From Sulfurimonas sp. HSL3-7 (lineage in GTDB: Bacteria; Campylobacterota; Campylobacteria; Campylobacterales; Sulfurimonadaceae), in contig NZ_CP147919.1 in the NCBI RefSeq assembly GCF_039645985.1, positions 2,790,001-2,854,000 of the forward strand: a stretch of 64,000 bases of DNA. The letters are read 5' to 3'. The notes below the pieces were generated by a model. That model saw nothing but the letters and a program-made list of their open reading frames with translations. It was not told where the DNA came from and did no database searches. The translations under genes and the position numbers were made by a program. Shown here piece after piece: positions 38,072 through 44,843 of this stretch. Position 1 is the stretch's first letter. The number at the start of each line of letters is the position of its first letter.

Positions 38072-40144
38072 TTAAAACCGGATTCTAAGCCCTGCATAAT
38101 AGGCTCTTGGCGGTGCGACCCGGATCGTCGCATCTGTCTCCATCTCCGCGAGAGCAGAAGAGTTTATGTTCACAAATTGGTAATAGTTTTTGTTCAACAG
38201 GTTGTCGATCCGTCCAAAGATCTCGAACATCTCGTTAAAGCGGTACTCACCTCTGAGGTTCATAACGGCGTATCCGGGCATTTCATGTTCATTCACTTCA
38301 TCTGCGTAGTAACTGCTTTTTGCGTAAACCTCTGCCGAGATCAATGCCGCTTCAGTCGGCTTGTAATGCAGCGTAAAGTCTATCATGTGTTTGGAGGTCC
38401 TCGGAACGCGGTTTCCGGAAAGGTCTTTTCGCGTATATTCAGCTGTTAGTGGTCTATATGGACCGTCAGGATCTTCGGTAACCTGCTGGGATAACACATA
38501 TCTGGTAAAGACCGCATCAAGGTAGGTGTATGCCAGATCGAACGAGAACATCCTGCTTCTGTCACTGTTCATCGAGAGTTCGAAACCCCGGCTTCGCATG
38601 TCGCCGACATTGTCATAATTGCTCTCATTTTCATCGTCGGAAGTGATATAGTTACCCGCAATCCTGCCGATATAATCTTTTCTGTCAAGCTGATAGACCG
38701 ACGCATTATAGGCCAGTGTTGAAACGCTGCCTCGTGCCCCCAGTTCGTAGTTGTAGGTCGTCTCGACGCCGATCTCCGAAGGGATATCAAGAGCAGGATC
38801 AGCTGCCAGAGCGACATTGTTCACACTCATCTGATAGGCGGTCGGTGTTCTGAAGCCTGTCGAGAAGTTGGCGTACAAGGCGTTGTTCCCAGAGAGCGCA
38901 TAGTTTAGTCCGGCGCGGTATGAAGGGACTTTATAGGTCGGACTAACATTGTTCGTACTGTCTGTATTGTCAATATATTCTTGCCCGATATAGTCGTATC
39001 TGAAGTTGAACGTTGTCGTCAGACTTTCGGTCAATTGATAGATCAGCTCGGTATAGACGGCATTGATCGCCTCTTTTGTCTCATAATCGCTGGTCAACGT
39101 TCCGTCGGCAGCCAAATAACGTAACTCATCCGTCGTATTTCGCTGCAGGTCAACACCGCCCATCAGCGCCAATGGACCAAAAACCGTTCGGTATTCGCCC
39201 TTGGCCCCGTCCTGATTCCACACTTCGTTCGCATCATATTTCAGACGTGCCGATTTGTAGCTTTTGTCATCCCGGTACTTGTGCAGCTGCAGCATCAGGT
39301 TCGACTCCTCTCCAAAGTCTTTTGAGTAGCTCGCAAACGCTTTGATCAGGTCACTGTCATAATAGCCGGTGTAGGAGTACTCTCCCGCGCTTTTCGGGTT
39401 TTCCTCCGCTTCGATCGTGCCACTTACGCTGTTGCCATCCCCTGTTTTTCGATTGGTATAATCAAGGCCGACGGTCACATCGCTGGTCTCGTCAATGTAG
39501 TAGGTATATTTTCCGTTAGCCGATTTAATCGTCGAATAGGCATCATCCCAGTAGCCATCGGTGTCTCTATAACTCGCTTGGAGCTGCAGCGCCGAATTCC
39601 CCAAGCTCTGGTTGGTCGTCGCCAACACCCGCTTTGAATTAAAACTTCCCAGCTCACCCTCTATTTTAGAAGCGCTTTTGCCTTTCGGTTTTTTCGTGGT
39701 AATGACGATCGCACCGGCAAGAGCATCGTTTCCGTAGAGATACGACGCCCCGCCCTTGATCACCTTGATCGATTCAATATTATCGAGGTCAACATTGATC
39801 CGACCTGCCGTCTCCTGGACCGGTACCCCGTCAATAACAACCGCCACACCCGGTTTTTCACCCATGTAATTCTGGTTGTCGATACCCCTGATATGTATTT
39901 TTACCTCAGCCGTGCCTACGTTGGAGAGTGTCACACCCGGTACACCGACAAGAATATCACCAAGGGTCTTCGGATTGATCTCTTCAACCTCTTCACCACT
40001 GATAACAGCGACACTCGAGACCTCTGTTTTTGTATCCAGTTTATCGTCGATCGTTGACGATTCGACCTGGATGGTCCCAAGATCTGCGGCAGAAAGGTTG
40101 ATCGCCAATGCACAAACAGCTGAAAAATAGATCTTCTTGTTCAT
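38072..40144 (-). CDS. TonB-dependent outer-membrane receptor
   Basis: A 690-residue receptor with a signal peptide (cleavage near Ala20) and a plug domain (about 40-160) containing VAVVIDGVPVQETAG and IKVIKGGASYLYGNDALAGAI. A 22-strand barrel ends in the aromatic sorting signal GLRIRF. The plug begins with a TonB-box-like stretch near LGTIQVES. The barrel resembles catecholate or vitamin B12/metal-complex receptors, but the ligand cannot be read from the sequence. AAGGGGA lies upstream of the ATG. It is the first gene of the redox operon, so its cargo is probably the substrate or metal of that system. I see no Fur box in front of it. Confidence 0.9.
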   Translation of the reverse strand: MNKKIYFSAVCALAINLSAADLGTIQVESSTIDDKLDTKTEVSSVAVISGEEVEEINPKTLGDILVGVPGVTLSNVGTAEVKIHIRGIDNQNYMGEKPGVAVVIDGVPVQETAGRINVDLDNIESIKVIKGGASYLYGNDALAGAIVITTKKPKGKSASKIEGELGSFNSKRVLATTNQSLGNSALQLQASYRDTDGYWDDAYSTIKSANGKYTYYIDETSDVTVGLDYTNRKTGDGNSVSGTIEAEENPKSAGEYSYTGYYDSDLIKAFASYSKDFGEESNLMLQLHKYRDDKSYKSARLKYDANEVWNQDGAKGEYRTVFGPLALMGGVDLQRNTTDELRYLAADGTLTSDYETKEAINAVYTELIYQLTESLTTTFNFRYDYIGQEYIDNTDSTNNVSPTYKVPSYRAGLNYALSGNNALYANFSTGFRTPTAYQMSVNNVALAADPALDIPSEIGVETTYNYELGARGSVSTLAYNASVYQLDRKDYIGRIAGNYITSDDENESNYDNVGDMRSRGFELSMNSDRSRMFSFDLAYTYLDAVFTRYVLSQQVTEDPDGPYRPLTAEYTRKDLSGNRVPRTSKHMIDFTLHYKPTEAALISAEVYAKSSYYADEVNEHEMPGYAVMNLRGEYRFNEMFEIFGRIDNLLNKNYYQFVNINSSALAEMETDATIRVAPPRAYYAGLRIRF

Positions 40145-40181
40145 ATATTCCCCTTGTCTATAGTAATTTTCAAAGTTGGCA

Positions 40182-40213
40182 AGTTTAATAGGAGAGTGTT
40201 AATTTTATGTTAA
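40182..40213 (-). promoter_or_regulatory. TTAACA-type direct-repeat promoter, TonB-dependent receptor operon
   Basis: On the minus strand two perfect TTAACA hexamers (40213-40208 and 40202-40197) are 11 bp apart and end 9 nt before TAAACT (40187-40182), 38 nt upstream of the receptor ATG. A second copy of the same architecture on the other strand drives the divergent cytochrome gene. Confidence 0.8.
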
Positions 40214-40343
40214 TTTTTTATTATTAGACTAATTTTATTTTTTAAGTAAATCACAATTTTCTACAAAAAATAATCTTTTTACCTATATGAAGATTGAAAA
40301 ACAATATTTTCAAACCATAATCATGAATCTTCACAGTCATGCG

Positions 40344-40375
40344 TTAACATTCTCTTAACAACGTCACACTATGAT
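40344..40375 (+). promoter_or_regulatory. TTAACA-type direct-repeat promoter, cytochrome c gene
   Basis: Two perfect TTAACA hexamers (40344-40349 and 40355-40360) are 11 bp apart and end 9 nt before TATGAT (40370-40375), 25 nt before the cytochrome ATG. With the opposite-strand site at 40182-40213 it makes the 255-nt intergenic region a divergent control region. Confidence 0.82.
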
Positions 40376-40399
40376 TTCGGTACTAAAAAGGATACTACT

Positions 40400-40804
40400 A
40401 TGAAAAAAACAGCCGCCCTACTCCTGTTTGCGACATCGCTCTTTGCCGTTGACGGCTACAAGGTCTATCAGGAGAACTGTAAACAATGCCATATCGAAAT
40501 GATCTCGAAAACCGAGACCCTCAAGACATTTAAGACACTCAAGGCACCGCCGATGGTCGAGGTCTCAAAACAGCTCAAAAGCAATATCAGAATTGGGGAT
40601 GATGATGAAGATGTACACCGTTTCACGGTGCTCTCTTTCATCAAGGAGTATGTCAAAAAGCCCTCTCTGGACTACAGTATGTGCAATCCGGGGGCCATAG
40701 ACCGCTTCGGCATTATGCCGGCGCAGACCCAGCTGAGCGAAGAGGAGCGTCAGGCCGTAGCGGAGTGGATCTACGACCGTTACGAAGGTATCGATTTCAA
40801 ATAA
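40400..40804 (+). CDS. Exported c-type cytochrome, one heme
   Basis: A 134-residue protein with a signal peptide (residues 1-17, cleaved near LFAVDG) and one heme motif CKQCH (about 31-35). A Met for the sixth ligand is likely in FGIMPAQTQLS (about 105). The end, LSEEERQAVAEWIYDRY, is the normal C-terminal helix of a class I cytochrome. AAAAAGGATACTACT precedes the ATG. It could pass electrons between a periplasmic partner of the adjacent redox system and the b-type cytochrome encoded convergently, whose end lies 2 nt away. Confidence 0.85.
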   Translation: MKKTAALLLFATSLFAVDGYKVYQENCKQCHIEMISKTETLKTFKTLKAPPMVEVSKQLKSNIRIGDDDEDVHRFTVLSFIKEYVKKPSLDYSMCNPGAIDRFGIMPAQTQLSEEERQAVAEWIYDRYEGIDFK

Positions 40805-40805
40805 T

Positions 40806-41387
40806 CTAGTCGTCTCCGTGGATCATCTTGGAGACGATCCCCTCTTTGGTCGTGATCTCGTGGCGGAAGACGCCGCCGAGGTGCAGGACGACCAGCCCTA
40901 GAACGCCGTACATACTGATCTCATGGAGTTCTTTGACCCATCCGATCCCCTCTTTTGTAAAACCGAGCGGTTCATAGAAGTAGAGCGTCGCACCGGTCAG
41001 TGCCATCACCATGATCACGAAGCAGAGGAAGAGATGGACGCCACGTTTCAGTTTCTCCTCTTTCGGTGCCCGAAGCAGTTCAAAGAGCGGGAACTTCGCC
41101 TGTTTAGCCAGTATCATATAGATGCGTATCACTATTGAGATACCCAGGAAAAGACCGAAGATATAGTGCCACTCCCACATCGGTGCGCGGATCGCCTTGG
41201 CGATCATCTTCGCCGTCTCAGCCGTTATCTCGGTACCGGTCTCGGCCAGCTTGCTCTGGATCAGGGCAGCATTGGTATGCCAGCTCAAAAAGGTCTTGCG
41301 TAACAAGACGGTAAAAAGCAGCCCTATGACCGAAAGTGCCATCGTCCAGTGCCAAATGCGGTACAACCGTGTGAATTGAGGTTCCAT
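40806..41387 (-). CDS. Cytochrome b561-like membrane protein
   Basis: A 193-residue di-heme b-type membrane protein with four membrane segments. Histidines fit heme ligation in RIWHWTMAL (about 9-17), MWEWHYIFGLFLG (about 71-83), KELHEISMYGVLGLVVLHLGGVFRHE (about 150-175). Such proteins connect the quinone pool to periplasmic electron carriers, as in Ni-Fe hydrogenases and some dehydrogenases. AAGGAG lies 9 nt upstream of the ATG at 41387; an extended frame to 41435 lacks such a site. It converges with the cytochrome c gene and is divergent from the second regulator gene. Confidence 0.85.
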   Translation of the reverse strand: MEPQFTRLYRIWHWTMALSVIGLLFTVLLRKTFLSWHTNAALIQSKLAETGTEITAETAKMIAKAIRAPMWEWHYIFGLFLGISIVIRIYMILAKQAKFPLFELLRAPKEEKLKRGVHLFLCFVIMVMALTGATLYFYEPLGFTKEGIGWVKELHEISMYGVLGLVVLHLGGVFRHEITTKEGIVSKMIHGDD

Positions 41388-41475
41388 ATTATCACTCCTT
41401 ATACTAATCAGATCCATAAATGTACTCTGTCTCATCTAAGCCCAACGTTAAAAACTGCCGCCCAAATTGATACTT

Positions 41476-41507
41476 TTAGCACTCTGCTAACACTTCTGTA
41501 CTACAAT
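41476..41507 (+). promoter_or_regulatory. TTAACA-type direct-repeat promoter, second two-component operon
   Basis: TTAGCA (41476-41481) and CTAACA (41487-41492) are 11 bp apart and end 9 nt before TACAAT (41502-41507). The -10 box ends only 5 nt before the ATG at 41513, so the transcript would start at or next to the start codon. Confidence 0.72.
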
Positions 41508-41512
41508 AAACC

Positions 41513-42154
41513 ATGGCTAAAAAAATACTTTTATTGGAAGACGACACACTATTAGCAGAGACACTGCAAGAGCTCCTGAGCAGCGAGGGGTATGAAGTCA
41601 CACTGGTCCCCGACGGCGGGGCAGCGGCTGATGCCTCGTATGATACGCCGTTTGACCTCTATATCTTTGATATCAATGTCCCCGAGATCAACGGGCTTGA
41701 GCTTTTAGAGGGCCTGCGGGGGGCGGAAGACAAGACGCCGGCTATCTTTATCAGTGCACTGGTCGACCTTGACTCCATCACCAAGGGCTTTGAAGTCGGG
41801 GCCGATGATTACATCAAAAAGCCCTTCTTTCCCGAAGAGCTTCTCCTGCGGGTCAATGCCAAACTGGCACCAAAAGCACCTTCCGCTATCCGATACGGCG
41901 ACCTTGAATTCGACCCCCGGAAAAAGCTGCTTCGTAAAGAGGGGCGGGTGCTTGCGCTCGGCGAGGTACAGGAGAAGCTTTTTGAGCTCTTCATCCATAA
42001 TATCGGTCAGGTCATCGACAAAGATATTCTGATGGAGAGCCTTGAAAAACCTTCGCCGACGGCACTCCGTGTTGCCCTGACCAAGCTCAAACAGACCACC
42101 GGGCTCGACATAAAAAACCTTCGCGGTGTAGGATACATTCTTGAGCCGCGTTGA
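41513..42154 (+). CDS. OmpR-family response regulator (pair 2)
   Basis: A 213-residue regulator paralogous to the one at 25521. Receiver residues are ED10D11, phospho-acceptor D53 in FDINVPEING and the lysines of YIKKPF. The winged-helix domain (about 122-213) ends in GVGYIL. There is no Shine-Dalgarno sequence before the ATG and the predicted -10 box is almost adjacent, so the message is probably leaderless. The kinase gene overlaps by 14 nt. I infer, but cannot show, that it binds the same TTAACA direct repeats as its paralogue. Confidence 0.87.
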   Translation: MAKKILLLEDDTLLAETLQELLSSEGYEVTLVPDGGAAADASYDTPFDLYIFDINVPEINGLELLEGLRGAEDKTPAIFISALVDLDSITKGFEVGADDYIKKPFFPEELLLRVNAKLAPKAPSAIRYGDLEFDPRKKLLRKEGRVLALGEVQEKLFELFIHNIGQVIDKDILMESLEKPSPTALRVALTKLKQTTGLDIKNLRGVGYILEPR

Positions 42155-43196
42155 GCTGGAGTCCTTTCTAAAGGGGTTTCTCCTTTTTTTCGCCTCTTTG
42201 AGCATCCTGATCACAACACTCTTTTACATCAGCTATACCAAAGAGCTCAAGACACTTGACGACACCCTTTTCTCAGAGATGCGCCTCTGCAGTTTCAACC
42301 TGAAATGCGAACGTTATGCGATCGACTTTGTTCCTTTGAAGAATCAGACCCTCTACACCCTTTACAAAGACGACAGCGGCCTTTACAGCTACTTTCCTAT
42401 TCCAGGTGCAAACGATTATCTTATGGAGTTGCACCTCTCTGCCGAAGCGTATAACAATGCACGTCAGGCGCTGCAGGATGAAGCGCTCCTGGAGTTTGCT
42501 GCGGTCATCACGGTCGTCTTGATCCTCTCCGTCATCTTTTCACTCTACGCCATCTACCCGCTTCGAAACGCCCTCTTGCTTACCCGGGAGTTCATTAAAG
42601 ACATACTGCACGATTTCAACACCCCGCTCGCCGCCCTGCGCCTTAACAGCGCTATGCTCAAGCGCGAGATCGGCGAGAACGACAAGATAACGCGTATTGA
42701 ACAGAGTGTACAGAATGTCCTGGACCTTCAGCAGCACCTGCGTTCCTATCTGCATGATCATACCGGCCAGAAAGAGCTTATTGACCTCAAACTACTCATC
42801 AGCGAGAGAGTCTCGATGCTGGAAAAAAGCTATCCCGATATTCACTTCGGACTGACCATAGAAAAAGTCAATATCATGACCAACAGAAAGGCCTTTACCC
42901 GTATCATCGACAATCTCCTGACCAATGCCGCCAAGTACAACAAGCCGCACGGTTCTGTTGATATAATATTCGAACGAAACCGTTCAACCCTCCGTATTGT
43001 CGATACAGGGAAGGGGATAAAAAACCCAAAACGCATCTTTGAACGCTTCTATAAAGAGCAGGAACGCGGTATCGGTATCGGCCTGCATATCGTTAAAAAG
43101 CTCTCCGACGAATTGGGTATTAAAACCAGGGTGGAGAGTGAAATTGGGCAGGGGACCATCTTCAGTCTGGATCTCTCGTCGCTTACAGTCGGCTAA
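42141..43196 (+). CDS. Sensor histidine kinase (pair 2), TTG start
   Basis: A 351-residue kinase, the same length as its paralogue at 26161. Two membrane segments (about 9-31 and 118-138) flank a short periplasmic loop with C50 and C55, a possible redox- or metal-sensing pair. The H-box is ILHDFNTPLAALRLN with H157, then a HATPase domain with NLLTNAAKYN, DTGKGI and GIGIGLHIVKKL. The TTG start lies 8 nt after GGATACATT inside the regulator gene, mirroring pair 1. The cysteines are not present in the loop of the first kinase. Confidence 0.85.
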   Translation: MSRVELESFLKGFLLFFASLSILITTLFYISYTKELKTLDDTLFSEMRLCSFNLKCERYAIDFVPLKNQTLYTLYKDDSGLYSYFPIPGANDYLMELHLSAEAYNNARQALQDEALLEFAAVITVVLILSVIFSLYAIYPLRNALLLTREFIKDILHDFNTPLAALRLNSAMLKREIGENDKITRIEQSVQNVLDLQQHLRSYLHDHTGQKELIDLKLLISERVSMLEKSYPDIHFGLTIEKVNIMTNRKAFTRIIDNLLTNAAKYNKPHGSVDIIFERNRSTLRIVDTGKGIKNPKRIFERFYKEQERGIGIGLHIVKKLSDELGIKTRVESEIGQGTIFSLDLSSLTVG

Positions 43197-43235
43197 CAGC
43201 TCGCTCACACTTCACTAACAGTCGTGTGCGATAAT
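43193..43235 (+). promoter_or_regulatory. Triple TTAACA-type promoter, small periplasmic protein gene
   Basis: Three hexamers CTAACA (43193-43198), CTCACA (43204-43209) and CTAACA (43215-43220) repeat every 11 bp. The last ends 9 nt before GATAAT (43230-43235). This is the only triple site of the series. It overlaps the end of the kinase gene, so the downstream gene has its own promoter. Confidence 0.78.
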
Positions 43236-43262
43236 TCAACTATCAAAAAAAAAGGAAAACAC

Positions 43263-43688
43263 ATGAAAGCAATTACATTAAGCGCAGCAACACTGATGCT
43301 GTTCGGAACCTTGACCCTAGCAATGGCAGCGGATGTTACGACAGAGATGACGGTAGATGAGCAGATCACTGCTATCAAGAACGCCCCGGCACAGGAGCGT
43401 GTCCGACTGATGAACCAGTTTAAAGTCCGTTTGGCTACCATGAATGAAGCGGAACGCGAAGCAGCGATCACGCAGCTTCGTACGCAGACACAAACACAGA
43501 CCCGTACAGCAACAGGCGATGCTGACGGTGAACAGATACAGACACGCACGATGACTCAGGAGCGCAGCCGTCTTAATGAGATGCAACAGACTCAACAGAT
43601 GCAGCAAATGCAACAAATGAATCAACAGCAGATCAGACAAAAAGGGAGCTTGGAGACCAACCCGACACCCAAAAGTATGGGGCACTGA
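43263..43688 (+). CDS. Small exported Gln/Thr/Met-rich protein of unknown function
   Basis: A 141-residue protein with a signal peptide (cleaved near AMAADV, about residue 22). A helical region (about 28-75) contains NEAEREAAITQLR. A low-complexity C-terminal half follows, with TQTQTQTRT (about 78) and a run of QQMQQMQQMNQQQ (about 118). Met/Gln-rich periplasmic tails are sometimes metal-binding, but this is inference and no known family is recognised. AAAAGGAAAACAC gives a good start at 43263; an upstream in-frame ATG lacks a signal peptide. Its promoter has the triple TTAACA-type repeat. Confidence 0.72.
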   Translation: MKAITLSAATLMLFGTLTLAMAADVTTEMTVDEQITAIKNAPAQERVRLMNQFKVRLATMNEAEREAAITQLRTQTQTQTRTATGDADGEQIQTRTMTQERSRLNEMQQTQQMQQMQQMNQQQIRQKGSLETNPTPKSMGH

Positions 43689-43701
43689 TTTTTAGATAAG
43701 C

Positions 43702-43721
43702 GGTACCCTTTAAAGGGTACC
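43702..43721 (+). terminator. Perfect 20-bp palindrome between two exported-protein genes
   Basis: GGTACCCTTTAAAGGGTACC lies 14 nt after the stop of the small exported protein and 13 nt before the next start codon. It could form a tight hairpin that ends or stabilises the upstream message, or be an operator. There is no T-run after it. Confidence 0.45.
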
Positions 43722-43734
43722 ATTAGGAGAATAG

Positions 43735-44583
43735 ATGAAAAGACTACTGTTTACTTTGTCGCTATTACCCCTGTCGGTGTTTGCATACAGCGACTTTGAT
43801 ATGGACGGGGTCGATGATGCGATTGACCGCTGTCCCAACACCCCCTTGACAGAACTCGTAGATATCTACGGCTGTACCACCAAAAACCTCGAAGGTGACC
43901 ACCATTTTGATATTATCGCAGGTGTAAGCCTCTCGCAGTTTAATGAGAACACCTTGAGTGCGCTGGATCCGAACGATACAGATACCGTTACGACAACGCT
44001 GCAGGCTGATTACTACTATAAAAATTTCTCTCTCCAGGCCTCGACATCTTACTTTAATTCGCAAAGCCAAAGCGACAGTAACAGCGGGCAGAACGACTCG
44101 TTTATTGGCGCCTATTATCAACTCTATCCGGTAAGCTCTTTAAACCTGCAACTTGGCGGCGGTCTTCTCCTGCCAACCTATGATACAGGTTACGATAACA
44201 ATAATCTTGACTATATAGTCTCTGCAAGCCTGAGCTACCTTTTTCATAATTTCAACCTCTTTGGCGGCTACAATTACACCTTGATCAACGATGATGATTT
44301 CAGCTATCTTGACAGTAACAGCGACACTGTCGAAATCCGTTATCAGAACACCCAGGCTTTTAATGCAGGTATCGGTTTTTATCCGACAGAGAAACTCTAT
44401 ACCAGTGTCGCCTATAACCGCAGCGACAGCATCTATCAAAATGTCGAGACGATTGAAAGTGCCTCCGCCTATCTCTTCTACTCTATTGACAAACACTGGT
44501 TTACGACCTTCAGTTATGCCTATGGATTAAGCGATTCGGCGAGCGATCATTACGCTGCCTTTCGTCTGGGCTACTACTTCTAA
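43735..44583 (+). CDS. Outer-membrane beta-barrel protein with a calcium-binding-type N-terminus
   Basis: A 282-residue protein with a signal peptide (cleaved near FAYSDF), then a thrombospondin type 3-like DFDMDGVDDAIDRCPNTP (about 19-36) whose spaced aspartates resemble a Ca2+ site. A region of alternating beta strands ends in LGYYF, with the terminal Phe typical of outer-membrane barrels. The TSP3 plus barrel arrangement is often found in OmpA-like proteins, but no OmpA peptidoglycan domain is present. Function unknown. TAGGAGAATAG precedes the ATG. It may be co-transcribed with the small exported protein upstream. Confidence 0.75.
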   Translation: MKRLLFTLSLLPLSVFAYSDFDMDGVDDAIDRCPNTPLTELVDIYGCTTKNLEGDHHFDIIAGVSLSQFNENTLSALDPNDTDTVTTTLQADYYYKNFSLQASTSYFNSQSQSDSNSGQNDSFIGAYYQLYPVSSLNLQLGGGLLLPTYDTGYDNNNLDYIVSASLSYLFHNFNLFGGYNYTLINDDDFSYLDSNSDTVEIRYQNTQAFNAGIGFYPTEKLYTSVAYNRSDSIYQNVETIESASAYLFYSIDKHWFTTFSYAYGLSDSASDHYAAFRLGYYF

Positions 44584-44585
44584 TC

Positions 44586-44630
44586 CCTGAAAGGGGCCCC
44601 TCCCGACAGGGCACCCCTTCTCCTTGCTGA
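44586..44630 (+). terminator. GC-rich hairpin after barrel protein gene
   Basis: AAGGGG-CCC and GGG-CA-CCCCTT can pair imperfectly just after the barrel gene stop codon, followed by CTCCTTGC. It is a likely terminator with a weak T-run. The remaining gap to 44763 has no gene. Confidence 0.5.
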
Positions 44631-44759
44631 TCTTTCTCTGAAGACCGCAACCCCCAATATTACGCATATCGCTTCAAAAGCACTTCACAGCAGATAAAGG
44701 GGCTATTGGAACCCATAATCATCTACTCTCACAGCTTTCTCTCCAAAACATTAAAATAA

Positions 44760-44834
44760 TATTAATAATGATTATTGAAACAAGTAGAGGCTAAGTCTAT
44801 TTCTATATGATTACGATATTAATTATCATTAAGG
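44760..44834 (+). promoter_or_regulatory. Fur-box-like sites before the imelysin operon
   Basis: AATAAT-G-ATTATT (44764-44776) is an inverted repeat matching the core of the Fur box. A second AT-rich half-palindrome, TTAATTATCATTAA, lies at about 44819-44832, immediately before the imelysin ribosome binding site. The pair suggests iron repression of the operon that follows. Confidence 0.7.
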
Positions 44835-44843
44835 AATAATACA

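Noticed and set aside
41388-41460. An eighth TTAACA-type promoter for the b-type cytochrome gene on the minus strand
   Set aside because: TTAACG is followed at the right distance only by CTTAGA, and no convincing -10 box stands 9 nt further on.
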